Positions 37,298 to 46,720 of a stretch of DNA of 64,000 bases are shown one piece after another. The DNA is from Actinoalloteichus_B caeruleus (GTDB lineage: Bacteria; Actinomycetota; Actinomycetes; Mycobacteriales; Pseudonocardiaceae). Every line of letters starts with the position of its first letter. Within the stretch, counting starts at the first letter, position 1. The position numbers and the translations under genes are program-made. The stretch is from NCBI RefSeq assembly GCF_000718005.1, contig NZ_JODV01000010.1. One strand, written 5' to 3'. A model generated the notes under the pieces. The model was not told the origin of the DNA and searched no databases. It was given only the letters and a program-made list of their open reading frames with translations.

Positions 37298-40200
37298 GCG
37301 CCGCCGCCACGGAGTTCGCCGACCGGGTCGTGGTCGTCACCGGAGGAGCACGAGGTGTCGGCCGGGCGATCTCCTCGGCCTTCGCCCGCCGAGGCGCGCA
37401 CGTCGTCGTCAACTACTTCCACGCCACGGCGGAGGCACCGCGCCTGGTCGAGGAGCTGACCGCCGCCGGGGCCTCGGTGGAGGCGCTACGCGCCTCCGTG
37501 GCCCGTCCCGACCAGGTCGAGCGCCTGTTCGACGAGGTGGAGCGCCGCCACGGCGGCGTGGACGTGCTGGTCAACAACGCGGCGTCGGGAGCGTTGCTAC
37601 CCCTGGACCAGCTGCACGACACGCACTGGCAGCGGGCGGTGGACACCAACCTGCGGGGCACCCTGCGGTGTTCGAACCGGGCCGCGCCGCTGATCGCGCG
37701 TCGCGGCGGCGGTTCCATCGTGAACCTGTCCTCGATCGGCGCCTCCCAGGTGATCGGGAACTACGCGACGGTGGGTACCACGAAGGCCGCCGTCGAAGCG
37801 CTGACCCGCTACCTGGCCGTGGAGTTCGCCCCGCACGGCATCCGCGTCAACACCGCCTCGGGAGGCCTGCTCGACGGCACCGTGGCCGGCCTGTTCCCCG
37901 ACGCGCGCCGGCTCGCCGACCGCGTCCGCGCCGCCACCCCGTTGGGCCGGCGGCTGGGCCGGGAGGAGGAACTGGCAGAACTGGTGGTCTTCCTGGCCTC
38001 GCCCGCCGCCTCCTGGATCACCGGGCAGACCGTCGTCGCCGACGGAGGGCTCTCCCTCGGCGCCGCCGTCCTCGGCGCGGAACCGCTCGCCGCGCCCCCG
38101 CCGCCGGCCGAGCCGCCCCGGCATGACCCGCCCGCCAGGGTGGACGCCGCGCTCGGAACACCACCAGCCCGGCCTGGGGGTATCGCGCGTCCCACCACCA
38201 CCCGGGCCCGCGCCGACGACGACGCGCGGATCGCCGTGGTCGGTAGCGGCGTCGTGACCCCCGGGGCCAACGACCCGGAGCGACTGTGGACCGTGCTGTC
38301 CGACGGGCGGAACGTGTTCCGTCGGCCGGTGCTCTTCGACGTCGAGTCCTTCTACTCCCACGACCCCGCCGCCGAGGACCGGACCTACTCGCCGCGTTCC
38401 GGCTTCATCACCGACTTCCGCCCCCACCCCCGACTGGCCGCCGAACTCGCGGACGGCTCGCACCAGTCGCGGGAGGCCACGACGCTCTGGCTGCGGCACT
38501 GCCTGCACACCGCCCTGGACGGGGTGCGCCGGGGGGTGGCGGACCGCTGCCTCGCCGCCTTCGGCTACACCGCCGACGGCAGCCAGGACCTCGAGGCGCA
38601 CCTGGTGCTGGCCGGGTACCTCCACCGGCTCGGCCCCCGGACCCCGGACCCGGTCGTCCAGGCGCTCCGGCGCCGCTACGACCGGCTCGGTCAACCAGCG
38701 CACGAGTTCCTGCCCCACCGCGTCGGCAGGAACGCCGTCACCGGGATCCTGCCAGACGACACCGAAGTGCTCATGGTCGACACCGCCTGCTCCTCCTCCC
38801 TCTACGCCCTGGACCTCGGGGTGAAGGCACTGCGCGCGGGCGAGGTCGACCTGGCCGTGTGCGGTGGTGCCTTCGCCTACACCGCGCGTGACCTCGTGTT
38901 GTTCTCCAAGCTCCAGGGGCTGTCCCGCTCGGGCACCGTCCGCTGCTTCGACCGCGCCGCCGACGGGGTGCTGTTCTCCGACGGTGCCGGGGTGGTGGTG
39001 TTGAAACGCCTCGCCAGGGCGCGGGCGGACGGGGACCGGGTCCTCGGCGTCGTCGAGGGGTTGGGCCTGGCCGGGGACGGGCGGGGCAGGGCCATCTACG
39101 CGCCCAACGCCGCCGGGCAGGCCCTCGCCCTGCGCCGTGCCTACCGGGCCGCCCGGGTCGACCCGGCGGACGTCGGCTGGGTCATCGCCCACGCCACCGG
39201 CACCCGGGCGGGGGACAGCACCGAACTGGCCGCTCTCCGGGAGGTCGCCGGGGACGGCGGCTCCGCGCTGCTGTCCTCCAACAAGGCGGTGGTCGGCCAC
39301 ACCGGTTGGGCCGCCGGCGTGGTCTCGGTGTGCCAGGCGCTCACCGGTCTCGCCCGGGGCGAGGCACCCGCGCAGCCCTACCTGGTCGACCCCATCGACG
39401 CCGTCCGCGACAGCCGCTTCCACCCGCCCGCCGCCAGCTCCGACCGGGCGCTGGCCGCCGGGAGGGACGGCGTCCGCCGGGTCGCCGTCTCCTCCTTCGG
39501 GTTCGGCGGCACCGACTCCCACCTGATCCTCGCCGAGGACGCCGAGGACGCCGAGGACGCCGAGGACGCCGAGGACGCCCAGGACGCCGAGGACAGGCGG
39601 GCCGTGCCCCCACCACCGGAGGACATCGTGGTCCTCGGCTGGGCCAGCGACCTGCCCGGCGACCACGGCGACGCCTGGCTGCGGGGCACCGGCTCCCCAC
39701 CCGCCACGACCTTCGGGGAGGACTACCCGCTCCCCGGGTGGCGGGAGGTCCGGCTGCCCCCGGCCACGCTGCGCGGAATGGACCGCACCCAGATCATGGT
39801 GCTCCGAGCGGCGGCCGCGCTGCCCACACCCGTCCAGGCGGCCCTCGACACCGCCGGCGACACCACCGGAGTGGTCATCGGCCACCTGGGGCCCACCCGC
39901 CGAGCCGTGCACCACGCCCTGCGCTGCTACCTGGGCGACGTGGACCGCGCACTGGCAGGCTGCCCCGACCACTCGGCCCGCGAACGCGACGACGCCCTCG
40001 ACCGGCTCGGCCACGAGGTGCGCGCACTGGTCCCCGCCGCCACCGAGGACTCCTTCCCCGGCATCATGCCCAACATCATCGCCTCGCGGCTCGCCTCGGA
40101 CCGGAACTTCCGGGGACTGGCCGTGACCGTCGACGGCGGCCCGGACTCCGCGCTCGACGCCCTGCGCACCGCCGAACGCTACCTGCGGCACGGCGACCTC

Positions 40201-42975
40201 GACTTCGCCGTGGTGGGCGCGGTCAACGGCAACAGCACCGAGGAGCTGCGCCGCGTGCTGGAATCGGCGGGGGAGTCGGACACCCCGGCCGAGGGCGCCT
40301 TCCTGGTGGTCCTCGCCAGGGAGTCCACCGCCCGCAGCCACGCACTGCCAGCGTTGGCCCGGCTGCGGACGAGGTTCGGCGCCGCCGACCCGAGCGGCGC
40401 ACCCCGCCAACACCCACCCTTGGCCGGTTCCGGTCGCACCTACCTGGGCGCCGACCCGCTGGTGGCGCTGGTCGCTCACCTGAGCCGAGGTGGCGGAACC
40501 ACCACCATCTCCTCCCAGGCCGGGATGGGGCCGCGACTCGACGTCACCAGCCCGAACCCACCAGCACCACCCCCGGTACCCGCCCCGGACACCGAGCCAG
40601 CCGCGACGGGCGGCCCGACGCCCCGGGCCCCGCTGACCAGGGTGACCTGCCAGCTCGACGTGGCCCCGCCCCGCCGGGTGCGCCGCCCGCTGCCCGCGCT
40701 GCCCGGAGGAAGCCTGGTGGTGTGCTCCCACGCCGACCTGGTTCCCAGTTCCGCGTTGCCAGCGGACGCCACCGTGGTCGTCGCCCCACGGCCGGCGCCG
40801 GCCGGCGACCAGCCCACCACCGAGGCACTCGCCGGTCTGCTCCCCGAGACGCGGACCTTCGACCACGTGCGGGTCCTCGTCAGGGTCGGCGCCACCGACG
40901 CCCCACCGGCCGACCTGTCCACCCTGGACCAGCTCCGCGCCACCCACGACCTGGCGTTCCTCGCCGCGCGGCGCTGGCGCGGACGGCCGAACTCCTCCTA
41001 CGCGGTACTGCTGGCCGACGCGCTCGGCGGCGACGCCCTCCACCCGGGAACCGGCCCCTTCACCGGGCTGGTCAAGGCCCTGGCCAGGGAGATCCCGCGG
41101 GCGACCGCGTTCGCCGTCGCCACCGACTCGCGGGACCCGGTCGCGGCCCTCGACCTCCTCGCGCTGGAGTCGGCCCGGGCCCACGACCTCGCGGTCGTCG
41201 CGCACTCCGCCGGCCGGCGCCGGGAGTACCGGCTCCTGCCCGCCACCGGACCAGCCCCCGCCGGCGGTGCCCTGCCACCCGGCGGGGTGATCGTGGCCGC
41301 CGGCGGCACCCGGGGCCTCACCGCGCGGCTGCTCACGCGGCTGGCCGTCGAGACCGCGCCGGCCGCCGTGTACCTGTTCGGCCGCAACGCCCCCGGCGGC
41401 GCCGCCCCACCCGACCGGGCCGCGTTCCTCACCCGGCGCCGTGACGAGGAACCCACCGCGCCGGTGGCCAGGCTCGTTGCCGAGCGCGACCGGCTCGTCG
41501 CCGCCGCCACCACCGCCCGCACCGTCCGCGAGCTGGCCGACCACCTCCCCGGCGGCCGCGTCCACTTCGTCTCCTGCGACCTCACCGACCCCGACCAGAC
41601 CAGGGATGCCGTGCGACGCGTCCTCGCCGCGCACGGAGGGGTCGACCTGCTCCTCAACGCCGCCGGCAGCCACAGCGGAGGACGCGTCGCCACCACCTCC
41701 CCGCGCACCGCCCGCGCCGTCCGCGACACCAAACTCCTCGCCTACCTGAACCTGCGCGCCGCCTTCGCCGAGCACCCCCCGGCCCGTTGGCTCAACCTCG
41801 GATCCCTGCTGGCGGTCCTCGGTTGGCCGGGGGAGGCCGACTACTGCGCCGCCAACGACGTGCTCAACGCCACCGCCCTGTGGCGCGCGGCCTGCCTCGA
41901 CGGCGGTGAGACCACCATCGCCTCACCCCTGTGGGACGAGTCGGGTTTCGCCGCCGAACCCGTCGTCCTCGGCCTCCTCCGACGGCAGGGCGCGCTCACC
42001 GGGGTGTCCGACCAGGAGGGCACCGACCTGGTCCTCGACGAGCTCCGACGCGGCCTGCCCACGCCCCTGGTCACCCACCTGGGCACCGCCGAACGCCGGC
42101 TGCTCGCCATCAGCCGCCGCCACACCGTCGAGGTGGCCCCGGACGGGGACGGCCCCCTGACGTGGCGGTTCGACCCGGAACTCGACGACTACTTCCGCCG
42201 GCACCGGCTGCACGGCGCGCCCACCCTGCCCGGAGCCTGGGTCGCCGAGATCGCGCTCGCCGCGACCGGCCGCCCCCACCCGGCCGGGCACCCGCTCGTC
42301 ATCACCAACCTGCGGTTCCCCGCGCCCCTCACCCTCCCCGCCACGACCGGCCGCGCCGTCGCGGTGCGGGTGGACCGGACCGGCGACGGCCTCCGGGTCC
42401 GACTGCGCGCCGACGTCGTCGCCCACGGGCAGGTCCTGCGGCGGGACCGGCTGCACGCCGAGGCCACGATCGGCACCGCCGACCACGCTCCCCAGCCCGC
42501 GACGACCACGCCGCCGGCTGCCGTGGGCACCGCGACCCGGTTCCGGTACGGAGGGGAGGGCCCCGTCGCGCTCGACCCGCCCTTCGCCTCCCTCACCGAC
42601 GTCCACACCGGACCCGGGTGGGCGGCGGCCACGTTCCGGCCCCACCTCGACCCGTGGGCCGAACGCCTCGCCGGACTGCGCCTGCCCGTGCTGCTCCTCG
42701 ACGCCCTCCTCCAGTGCTGCCTCCTCGCCGACCGCGTGCCCGGCGAGGGCACCGGCCTACCCGTCCCGGCCGGCGTCGACCGGATCGAGGTGCGCACCGA
42801 GGCCAACGACACCGCGCTGCTCGACGCGCACCCCGACGGCGTGCGCGTCCACGCCACCACGGGAGGGGGAGCGGCCGCCTTCGGCGCGGACGGCCGCCCA
42901 CTGGCGCTGGTGCGGGGAGTGTCCACGCCGAGGAGGACCCACAGGGAGGAGAGCCGCGATGCGGATCGAGGATGA
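37294..42975 (+). CDS. multidomain synthase ER-KS-KS0(CLF)-KR-DH, PUFA-synthase-like
   Basis: This 1893-residue protein begins with an SDR domain (about 1-255) of FabL/FabI enoyl-reductase type: NYATVGTTKAAVEAL has Tyr-x6-Lys, not YxxxK. A Pro/Ala linker leads to a ketosynthase (about 310-745) with DTACSSSL (Cys 499), IAHATGT and NKAVVGHTGW, a complete Cys-His-His set. Next is a second KS fold (about 770-1015) where the active-site segment reads VTVDGGPDSALDAL, with no Cys, like a chain-length factor. A KR follows (about 1110-1610; GGTRGLT, SLLAVLGWPGEADY), then a hot-dog dehydratase (about 1620-1885; HRLHGAPTLPG fits HxxxGxxxxP). No AT, ACP or TE is present; AT-ACP is the upstream gene. It should build a highly reduced acyl chain iteratively. 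The GTG start at 37294 is coupled to the upstream stop. Confidence 0.85.
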   Translation: MSAAATEFADRVVVVTGGARGVGRAISSAFARRGAHVVVNYFHATAEAPRLVEELTAAGASVEALRASVARPDQVERLFDEVERRHGGVDVLVNNAASGALLPLDQLHDTHWQRAVDTNLRGTLRCSNRAAPLIARRGGGSIVNLSSIGASQVIGNYATVGTTKAAVEALTRYLAVEFAPHGIRVNTASGGLLDGTVAGLFPDARRLADRVRAATPLGRRLGREEELAELVVFLASPAASWITGQTVVADGGLSLGAAVLGAEPLAAPPPPAEPPRHDPPARVDAALGTPPARPGGIARPTTTRARADDDARIAVVGSGVVTPGANDPERLWTVLSDGRNVFRRPVLFDVESFYSHDPAAEDRTYSPRSGFITDFRPHPRLAAELADGSHQSREATTLWLRHCLHTALDGVRRGVADRCLAAFGYTADGSQDLEAHLVLAGYLHRLGPRTPDPVVQALRRRYDRLGQPAHEFLPHRVGRNAVTGILPDDTEVLMVDTACSSSLYALDLGVKALRAGEVDLAVCGGAFAYTARDLVLFSKLQGLSRSGTVRCFDRAADGVLFSDGAGVVVLKRLARARADGDRVLGVVEGLGLAGDGRGRAIYAPNAAGQALALRRAYRAARVDPADVGWVIAHATGTRAGDSTELAALREVAGDGGSALLSSNKAVVGHTGWAAGVVSVCQALTGLARGEAPAQPYLVDPIDAVRDSRFHPPAASSDRALAAGRDGVRRVAVSSFGFGGTDSHLILAEDAEDAEDAEDAEDAQDAEDRRAVPPPPEDIVVLGWASDLPGDHGDAWLRGTGSPPATTFGEDYPLPGWREVRLPPATLRGMDRTQIMVLRAAAALPTPVQAALDTAGDTTGVVIGHLGPTRRAVHHALRCYLGDVDRALAGCPDHSARERDDALDRLGHEVRALVPAATEDSFPGIMPNIIASRLASDRNFRGLAVTVDGGPDSALDALRTAERYLRHGDLDFAVVGAVNGNSTEELRRVLESAGESDTPAEGAFLVVLARESTARSHALPALARLRTRFGAADPSGAPRQHPPLAGSGRTYLGADPLVALVAHLSRGGGTTTISSQAGMGPRLDVTSPNPPAPPPVPAPDTEPAATGGPTPRAPLTRVTCQLDVAPPRRVRRPLPALPGGSLVVCSHADLVPSSALPADATVVVAPRPAPAGDQPTTEALAGLLPETRTFDHVRVLVRVGATDAPPADLSTLDQLRATHDLAFLAARRWRGRPNSSYAVLLADALGGDALHPGTGPFTGLVKALAREIPRATAFAVATDSRDPVAALDLLALESARAHDLAVVAHSAGRRREYRLLPATGPAPAGGALPPGGVIVAAGGTRGLTARLLTRLAVETAPAAVYLFGRNAPGGAAPPDRAAFLTRRRDEEPTAPVARLVAERDRLVAAATTARTVRELADHLPGGRVHFVSCDLTDPDQTRDAVRRVLAAHGGVDLLLNAAGSHSGGRVATTSPRTARAVRDTKLLAYLNLRAAFAEHPPARWLNLGSLLAVLGWPGEADYCAANDVLNATALWRAACLDGGETTIASPLWDESGFAAEPVVLGLLRRQGALTGVSDQEGTDLVLDELRRGLPTPLVTHLGTAERRLLAISRRHTVEVAPDGDGPLTWRFDPELDDYFRRHRLHGAPTLPGAWVAEIALAATGRPHPAGHPLVITNLRFPAPLTLPATTGRAVAVRVDRTGDGLRVRLRADVVAHGQVLRRDRLHAEATIGTADHAPQPATTTPPAAVGTATRFRYGGEGPVALDPPFASLTDVHTGPGWAAATFRPHLDPWAERLAGLRLPVLLLDALLQCCLLADRVPGEGTGLPVPAGVDRIEVRTEANDTALLDAHPDGVRVHATTGGGAAAFGADGRPLALVRGVSTPRRTHREESRDADRG
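39532..39594 (+). repeat. 9-bp tandem repeat in the KS-CLF linker (AED repeats)
   Basis: Seven tandem copies of GCCGAGGAC, one with C for G, encode an Ala-Glu-Asp run directly after the conserved KS end (FGGTDSHLILAEDAE). The unit is a multiple of three, so copy-number change would lengthen the acidic linker without breaking the frame. Confidence 0.9.
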
Positions 42976-44698
42976 CCCCGAGTTCCGGGCACTGCTGGTC
43001 GCGTTGTCCCAGCACGAGGTCTTCCACGACCGCCCAGGACTGGACCACCAGCGGCGCTGCGCCCTGACCTACGACCGGCTGCGGGTCGTCGGCGAGCACC
43101 TGCCCCCGGGCAGTGAACTCCTGGCACGACCGCGCCGGCTGTTCATGGCCTTGGAGTGGGCCGCCGTCACCGACCCCCCGCTGTTCCTCGCCCTCACCCT
43201 CCACGTGTGCCTGAGCCTGGGCGCCGTCGTCGAGTTCGGCGGGGACCGGGCACGGCGGCACGTGCGCGACCTCGACGAGATGCGCGCCTTCGGCGCCCTG
43301 CTGGTCACCGAGGTCGGGCGGGGCAACAGCCACCTCGGCATCCGCACCGTCGCCGACCACGACCCCGCCACCGGGGGTTTCGTGCTCACCACACCCGACG
43401 AGACCGCCAGGAAGTTCATGCCGAACGTGGGGCTGCCCGGAGTGCCGAAGACCGGAGTCGTCTACGCACGGCTCCGCGGGGGCGGGCGGGACCACGGCGT
43501 GTTCCCCTTCGTCGCGCCCATCCGCACTGCCGAGGGCACCCCCGAGGGCGTCCACGTGGTCCCACTCCCCGAGGCGCCGCTGCTACCCCTGGACTACGCC
43601 CTCATCCAGTTCGACGCCCTGCGGCTGCCCCGGGACGCGCTGCTCTCCGACGACGCCCACCTCGACGACGCCGGTGTGCCGCAGGATCCCCTCGGCGGCG
43701 GACAACGGCGTCTCCGCCGGTCCCTCGACATCCGGCATGGCGCCTGGGTCGCCTCGGCGGCGGCCCTGGCCGCCGTGACCAGGGCGAGCGTCGTCAACGC
43801 GCTCCGCCACAACCGGCACCGGACCACCGCCTCACCCCTCACCGTCGAACGGCCGGTCCTCGACCACCGCGCCCACCGGCGTCCCCTCGCCCTCGCGCTG
43901 GCCGACTCCTACGCGTTGACCCGACTGGTGGACCGGGTCAAGACCGCCTGGTCCGGGGGAGCGCGGGCCGACGCGGACGACCCCGCCTGGCGGCCCGGAC
44001 CCGGGCTGAACCGCACCTGCGGGCTGGTCAAGGCCACCGCCAGCGCCCTGGCCGCGCGGGTCATCGGCGAGTGCGGACTGCGGTGCGGGGCGCACGGCAT
44101 GTTCCGCCCCGGCCGGTGGGTGGAGTACCAGGGGCTCGCGCACATGCTGGGCCCGGCGGCCGGGGACGGCTACCTGATCACCCTGGAAGCGGCGCGTGCC
44201 CTCGCCGGGGGAGACCACTACGCGCCACCGCCCGCGCAGGGCCCCACCGGGCCCCCGACCACCCCGACCTCCTGGACGGCGCTGGTCGCCGCCCGGGAAC
44301 GGTCGTTGCACGAGCGGTTGACCAGCGAGCTGGGGGTGGCACGGCGACACGGCCAGTCCGGGTTCGACGCGTGGAACGATCGGAGCCCGCTCGGCGTGGA
44401 CCTCGCCGAAGCCCACGCGGCCACCCTGCTGGTGGAATCCGCCCTCGCCCCGCCGGACCGGTCCGTCCCGGCCCGCGCCGCCCGACTGGCCGCGACCCTC
44501 GGCGCCCTGCACGCCTCGAAAGTCCTGCTCCGCCACGCCGACTTCTACCTCACCGAGGGCCTGCTCACCCCGGAGGCGCTGCGCGGACTCGCCGGCGGGG
44601 AGCACGCGCTGGTCGACCAGGCCGTGGCCGACCTCGACGCCGTGCCGGACCTCCTCGACCTCCCACCCGGGTCGGCCGGGCCATCCGAGCCCCGGTGA
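42959..44698 (+). CDS. acyl-CoA oxidase-like flavoprotein
   Basis: This 579-residue protein has the acyl-CoA dehydrogenase fold, but at the length of acyl-CoA oxidases. Visible are an N-terminal helical part, the flavin-binding middle FGALLVTEVGRGNSHLGIRT and GGFVLTTPDETARKF, and a C-terminal four-helix region with GLRCGAHGMFR and EYQGLAHMLGPAAGDGYLI. Acyl-CoA oxidases introduce an alpha,beta double bond using O2. It overlaps the synthase gene by 17 bp, so the two are coupled, and it probably desaturates the chain or its CoA form. The exact catalytic base could not be fixed by eye. Confidence 0.8.
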   Translation: MRIEDDPEFRALLVALSQHEVFHDRPGLDHQRRCALTYDRLRVVGEHLPPGSELLARPRRLFMALEWAAVTDPPLFLALTLHVCLSLGAVVEFGGDRARRHVRDLDEMRAFGALLVTEVGRGNSHLGIRTVADHDPATGGFVLTTPDETARKFMPNVGLPGVPKTGVVYARLRGGGRDHGVFPFVAPIRTAEGTPEGVHVVPLPEAPLLPLDYALIQFDALRLPRDALLSDDAHLDDAGVPQDPLGGGQRRLRRSLDIRHGAWVASAAALAAVTRASVVNALRHNRHRTTASPLTVERPVLDHRAHRRPLALALADSYALTRLVDRVKTAWSGGARADADDPAWRPGPGLNRTCGLVKATASALAARVIGECGLRCGAHGMFRPGRWVEYQGLAHMLGPAAGDGYLITLEAARALAGGDHYAPPPAQGPTGPPTTPTSWTALVAARERSLHERLTSELGVARRHGQSGFDAWNDRSPLGVDLAEAHAATLLVESALAPPDRSVPARAARLAATLGALHASKVLLRHADFYLTEGLLTPEALRGLAGGEHALVDQAVADLDAVPDLLDLPPGSAGPSEPR

Positions 44699-44803
44699 AC
44701 CCCGCCCACCGGCCGGGGAGAGCCGCACCGTTACCCGCCCCGTCCCGGCACGCTCCGCGTCGGTACTCCCCGCCGCCCGCCCCACCGGGAAGGAGCCTCG
44801 CGC

Positions 44804-45175
44804 ATGAACCCGTCGCCGTCCGAGGACACCGGGCCCCGCGCCCTGGGCGTGGCCGAACTGGTCCGGCTCGCCGAACTCCACCAGGAGGAGGCGTGCCGCC
44901 TCCTGGCCCAGGTCCGGGAACTCGTGCGGTGCCGCGACGCCATCGACGGCCCCCACCGCGTCGGACCCGAGCGGGTCCGCTGGGCACGGCTGACCGACCG
45001 CGAACGGGAGGTGGCGGATCTACTCGTCCGGGGAATGCCCAACCGCACGATCGCCCAGGTGTTGGGCATCTCGGAACGCACCGTGAAGAACCACCTCTAC
45101 GTGATCTACCACAAGCTGGGCGTCACCGGGCGGACCCAGGCCGTGATCGTGCTCCTCGGGGGGCCACCCGGCTGA
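44804..45175 (+). CDS. small LuxR-type HTH regulator
   Basis: This 123-residue protein consists of a short helical N-terminus and a C-terminal LuxR/GerE helix-turn-helix: LTDREREVADLLVRG, NRTIAQVLGISERTVKNHL, KLGVTGRTQA. There is no receiver or ligand domain, so it may act as an unsensed switch or pair with a partner. The ATG at 44804 has GGGAAGGAG upstream. It is the last gene in the same direction as the synthase operon, about 105 bp after it, so it is a plausible local regulator of that locus. Confidence 0.85.
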   Translation: MNPSPSEDTGPRALGVAELVRLAELHQEEACRLLAQVRELVRCRDAIDGPHRVGPERVRWARLTDREREVADLLVRGMPNRTIAQVLGISERTVKNHLYVIYHKLGVTGRTQAVIVLLGGPPG

Positions 45176-45220
45176 CCGCGTCGCTCGGTGGGGCGGACGT
45201 CCGAGCGGCCCCCGTGACCC

Positions 45221-45628
45221 CTACCTGGGCTGGGGCGACCAGCGGCGGATCGCGTCCAGCGTCGTCTCCGGGGAGGTGTTGAAGCAGAACCTGACCCCAG
45301 GAACGAGGTCGATCAGCAGGTTCAGGATCCGTTCGAAGAGCACGGTCTGCTCGGGATCCAACCGCACGCCCCCACCGATCACCACCAGGTCGAAGTGGCG
45401 CCCCGCCACCTCCTCGCGGATCCGCCGCTCGGCCTCCTCCGGGTCAGCGCTGACCAGGCAGGTGGTGTTGTCGATGCCCTCCCGTCTCAGCGCCTCCTGC
45501 CCCGACGCGATCCTGGCCGCCAGGGCCTCGTGGTCGAGGTCCGGGTGCCCCGACAGGTCCACCGCGTCGGGTCGCAGCCCGACCGACAGCACCACCGGTC
45601 CCCGCTCCGCCTGCCCACCATTCGTCAT
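45221..45628 (-). CDS. small orphan protein, paralogue of the gene at 50.4-50.9 kb
   Basis: This 135-residue cytosolic protein has no signal or membrane segment. The C-terminal half holds the family's conserved core: FDLVVIGGGVRLDPE, LFERILNLL, then VRFCFNTSPETTLDAIRRW. The alternation of hydrophobic strands and helices (VVLSVGLRP, TTCLVSADPEEAE, FDLVVIGGG) suggests a Rossmann-like or response-receiver-like alpha/beta fold. Similar short proteins of unknown function occur in many bacteria, from memory. The ATG at 45628 has GGAGGG upstream. It is convergent with the LuxR gene. I cannot assign a function. Confidence 0.8.
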   Translation of the reverse strand: MTNGGQAERGPVVLSVGLRPDAVDLSGHPDLDHEALAARIASGQEALRREGIDNTTCLVSADPEEAERRIREEVAGRHFDLVVIGGGVRLDPEQTVLFERILNLLIDLVPGVRFCFNTSPETTLDAIRRWSPQPR

Positions 45629-45867
45629 GCGGCACCACCCTCCGTCGTCCTGTTCTCCACTGTGAACCTATCCGGCGGTGCCCGACCACCGGGTCGCGGA
45701 ACATCGCCCCGCCGCCGGAGACGTTGTCCCGCACCCTCTCCGGGCGCGGCCGGTGCACCGTCCTCACCCCAACGGTCCAGTCGATCCCGGCCAACCGGAC
45801 CACCCAGCTCCCGCCACCCCGCGCGATCAGCGGAATACCCGGCCGAGGCGGATCGTTGTCCCTCCCC

Positions 45868-46683
45868 ATGAGACTTGAGGTCGTCCTGCCCGACGAGTCA
45901 CCGACCATGCCCGCGCGGCGGATCGCGGAACTGGCACGTGCCGCCGAGGACCTCGACTACGACACCGCCTGGCTCCCCGACCACATCCTGCCGCCCGACG
46001 AGTACGGGGCCGTCTTCGGCGGCGTGTACGAGCCGTTGGTGACGATCGGCCACCTCAGCGCCGCCACCCGACGACTCCGGCTGGGCACCTCGGTCCTCGT
46101 CGTGCCACTGCGGGACCCGTTCGTGCTGGCCAAACAGGTCGCGACACTGCACCACCTCTCGGAGGGACGGTTCGTCCTCGGCGTCGGCGTGGGGTGGAAC
46201 GAGCAGGAGTTCCAGGCCGTCGGCGCCGAGTACCCCCGGCGGGGAGCGATCACCGACGACACCCTGGACCTGCTCCGGCACCTCCTCGCCGGCGGCGCCG
46301 CGCCCTACCGGGGACGGCGGTACTCCTTCGACGTCGGCGTCTTCGAACCGGTGCCGGCGGGTCCCGTCCCACTGATGGTGGGCGGCAACAGCGACGCCGC
46401 CCTGCGCCGGGCCGCGCGCCACGGGGACAGCTGGCAGGGCCTGCCCACCTCGCCGCCGGTGTTCGCCGAGCGTGCCTCCGCCCTCGCGGCCCTCGCCGGC
46501 GACCGCCACGTCACGCCCACCCTGCGGATCGGGTGGGACGGTGGCGGGCCCGTCGAGCGGACGGTCGACGACCTGCTCGCCTACCGGGAAGCCGGAGCGG
46601 AGGCGGTCGCCGTCCACTTCGGAGACCATGAGGGATTCGCCCAGCGGATGGAGGAACTGCGCCGCGCCCTGGACACCCTCTGA
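45868..46683 (+). CDS. LLM-class flavin/F420-dependent oxidoreductase
   Basis: This 271-residue luciferase-like monooxygenase-family TIM barrel has YDTAWLPDHILPP, LGTSVLVVPLRDPFVLAKQVATL, GRFVLGVGVGWNEQEF and PLMVGGNSDAALRRAARHGDSW, the usual signature string of actinobacterial F420-dependent members. It would use F420H2 or a reduced flavin to act on an unknown substrate. The ATG at 45868 is chosen over longer upstream frames because conservation begins there. It is alone in its transcription unit and ends at a strong hairpin. Confidence 0.88.
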   Translation: MRLEVVLPDESPTMPARRIAELARAAEDLDYDTAWLPDHILPPDEYGAVFGGVYEPLVTIGHLSAATRRLRLGTSVLVVPLRDPFVLAKQVATLHHLSEGRFVLGVGVGWNEQEFQAVGAEYPRRGAITDDTLDLLRHLLAGGAAPYRGRRYSFDVGVFEPVPAGPVPLMVGGNSDAALRRAARHGDSWQGLPTSPPVFAERASALAALAGDRHVTPTLRIGWDGGGPVERTVDDLLAYREAGAEAVAVHFGDHEGFAQRMEELRRALDTL

Positions 46684-46691
46684 CGCCCGGA

Positions 46692-46720
46692 GCGGGCGCC
46701 GACGTGCCAGCGGCGCCCGC
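46692..46720. terminator. hairpin after the LLM gene
   Basis: GCGGGCGCCG (46692-46701) and CGGCGCCCGC (46711-46720) form a perfect 10-bp stem with a 9-base loop, 9 bp after the LLM stop and facing the convergent efflux gene. Confidence 0.7.

Noticed and set aside
37597..41775. A 1392-codon minus-strand frame opposite the multidomain synthase.
   Set aside because: Low-complexity Gly/Val/Gln/Arg composition and complete overlap with a plus-strand gene of intact catalytic motifs.
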